A DNA stretch of 6,910 nt from JABILX01 sp041648305 (lineage in GTDB: Bacteria > Patescibacteriota > Gracilibacteria > UBA1369 > LOWO2-01-FULL-3): the NCBI GenBank assembly GCA_041648305.1, contig JBAZPI010000043.1:1-6910 (forward strand), in the 5' to 3' direction. Each line of letters starts with the position of its first letter. The first letter of the stretch is position 1. Both the position numbers and the translations under genes were made by a program. Positions 6,002 to 6,910 of this stretch are shown here, piece after piece. Under the pieces are notes generated by a model. That model saw only the letters and a program-made list of their open reading frames with translations, made no database searches and was not told the DNA's origin.

Positions 6002-6910
6002 TCTCCAGCCCTGTTTCGTAGTCCGTGAGACGGAGGCCTAGGCTTTCTTCGGTCTTTTTTGTATCAAGGTCGACTTCTTCGACTATTCTTTTGAATGTCA
6101 GATCGTTCCACGCGGCGTTTTTAATGAAGATTTTCAAAAATTTTGCGAGGCCGACGAGTAAAGGGAGCGGGATATGGATCAGAATTTTTCGTTTTTTCAG
6201 TATTCCTTGAATGATTTTGACGAAATCGTCGTATTTGATCGGGACGGGGCCGCCGAGGTCGAATGTTTCTACCTGGTGATTCCGAGAGTCGGCTTCGTAT
6301 TCAATGCTTGCGATGATCGCGTCTACAACGTCGCCGATGAAGGCGGGTTGAATTTTGTTTTTGCCGTTTCCGACGATGAATGTGAGAAATGGGATTTTTG
6401 TGATTGACGCTAAAAGTTTTCCGAAGGCGTATCCCCCTTTGCCATAGATCATGGTTGGACGAAGAAGGATCAGATTGAGATTTGAGGAGTTACCAGCTTC
6501 GTTTTTGTAAATTTCTTTATATATTTCGTCGGCTTCTTTTTTTGCTTTGCCATAATTGTCCAAATTTTTTCTATATCCGGCGAAAGAACTCAGGGCAATT
6601 ATTTTGGGAACAGCGTTTTTTCGCGCCGCTTTGATGATGTTTTTTGCGCCCTCGACTATGATCTGACGATTGATTTCCAAGTTTTGTGTGTTTGGAACCG
6701 CAAGGTTGATGATGATGTCTTTGTTTTTTGAAGCGTTTATGACGTCGTCGAGGTTTGTTATGTCGCCGTACACAAGAGCGGCTGAGGCGAGGTGTGAAAT
6801 GTTGCTTGTTTTGCGCACCAGACAAGTGATGTCATATTCTTCGCGTTCGCGCAGACGAAGAGAGCGCAGACGAAGCTCCTCCAGGCGTTTTATCAAGTGC
6901 CTGCCTACAA
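5985..6910 (-). CDS. NDUFA9-like atypical extended SDR, NAD(P)-binding protein (5' truncated by window edge)
   Basis: The frame stays open to the right edge and reads VGRHLIKRL before any start is needed. The TTG at 6896 is therefore internal, and the Rossmann GxxGxxG motif lies just outside the window. Numbering from that TTG, the visible family features are TCLVR at 24-28, VYGDITN at 42-48 (the usual GDxxD region), IINLAV at 62-67, IIALSSFAG at 99-107, the YxxxK pair in NYGKAKKEAD (Y115, K119), LRPTMIYGKGG at 145-155 and PAFIGDVVDAI at 184-194. This is the pattern of the NDUFA9/a5 group of extended short-chain dehydrogenases, which bind NAD(P)H and often serve as quinone- or lipid-associated oxidoreductases or sugar-nucleotide epimerases; the reaction is unknown. 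Between LIKRL and DITCLVR there is an Arg/Leu/Glu-rich insertion encoded by a 15-bp tandem duplication. It is convergent with the lipid genes and so transcribed independently of them. Confidence 0.88.
   Translation of the reverse strand, partial: VGRHLIKRLEELRLRSLRLREREEYDITCLVRKTSNISHLASAALVYGDITNLDDVINASKNKDIIINLAVPNTQNLEINRQIIVEGAKNIIKAARKNAVPKIIALSSFAGYRKNLDNYGKAKKEADEIYKEIYKNEAGNSSNLNLILLRPTMIYGKGGYAFGKLLASITKIPFLTFIVGNGKNKIQPAFIGDVVDAIIASIEYEADSRNHQVETFDLGGPVPIKYDDFVKIIQGILKKRKILIHIPLPLLVGLAKFLKIFIKNAAWNDLTFKRIVEEVDLDTKKTEESLGLRLTDYETGLETILLS
6849..6878. repeat. Two tandem 15-bp units inside the SDR gene
   Basis: GCGCAGACGAAG occurs at 6849-6860 and again at 6864-6875, giving a 15-nt period. 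On the coding (-) strand this yields LRLRS-LRLRE, an in-frame five-residue duplication in the loop after the first Rossmann helix. The period is a multiple of three, so the reading frame is preserved. Confidence 0.9.

Noticed and set aside
1..6910. CRISPR array, tRNA or rRNA gene, or defence system
   Set aside because: No regularly spaced repeats, cloverleaf-like sequences or conserved rRNA stretches were seen, and no gene resembles a known defence component.

Overview
The window is a gene-dense stretch, moderately AT-rich by eye, with coding regions almost end to end. It carries five complete genes and one 3'-terminal gene fragment on the + strand, and one gene on the - strand that runs off the right edge. 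The gene mix points to an uncultivated lineage, either a candidate-phyla-type bacterium or a small-genome archaeon. A bacterial-style PurH transformylase domain and UppP sit beside two PurP-family ATP-grasp proteins, best known from archaea, and two CDP-alcohol phosphatidyltransferases. I cannot fix the domain of life from sequence alone. Some starts have Shine-Dalgarno-like sequences (AAAGGTG before the first purP, GGGGGG before the second). One archaeal-looking TATA-like stretch is also present, but weakly supported.

Layout: (1) 1-806, the C-terminal AICAR transformylase part of purH, cut by the left edge. (2) 809-1615, uppP, starting 2 nt after the purH stop. (3) 1615-1775, a 161-bp imperfect palindrome with perfect 17-bp terminal inverted repeats, filling most of the only sizeable intergenic gap. 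(4) 1829-2872 and 2897-4144, tandem purP-family paralogs; the first keeps the family motifs, the second is divergent. (5) 4151-4816, a PHP-family metallo-phosphoesterase. (6) 4827-5381 and 5378-6001, tandem CDP-alcohol phosphatidyltransferases overlapping by ATGA. (7) 5985-6910 on the - strand, an NDUFA9-like atypical extended SDR, overlapping the preceding gene tail-to-tail by 17 bp.

Functionally, purH and the first purP catalyse alternative versions of the same step, AICAR to FAICAR: PurH uses 10-formyl-THF, PurP uses formate plus ATP. Finding both at one locus is the clearest metabolic oddity. The second half looks like phospholipid head-group or polar-lipid metabolism: two CDP-alcohol transferases plus a phosphoesterase. 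uppP adds polyprenyl-phosphate recycling. The five + strand genes from 1829 to 6001 are spaced like one operon (gaps of 24, 6 and 10 nt, then a 4-nt overlap). This links the divergent PurP paralog physically to the PHP and lipid genes, but a shared pathway is inference only.

The most noteworthy items are the palindromic element, the divergent PurP paralog that has lost the family's ATP-loop and PHGSF signatures, and the PurH/PurP redundancy. In-frame repeats or low-complexity insertions in three unrelated genes are a further curiosity.
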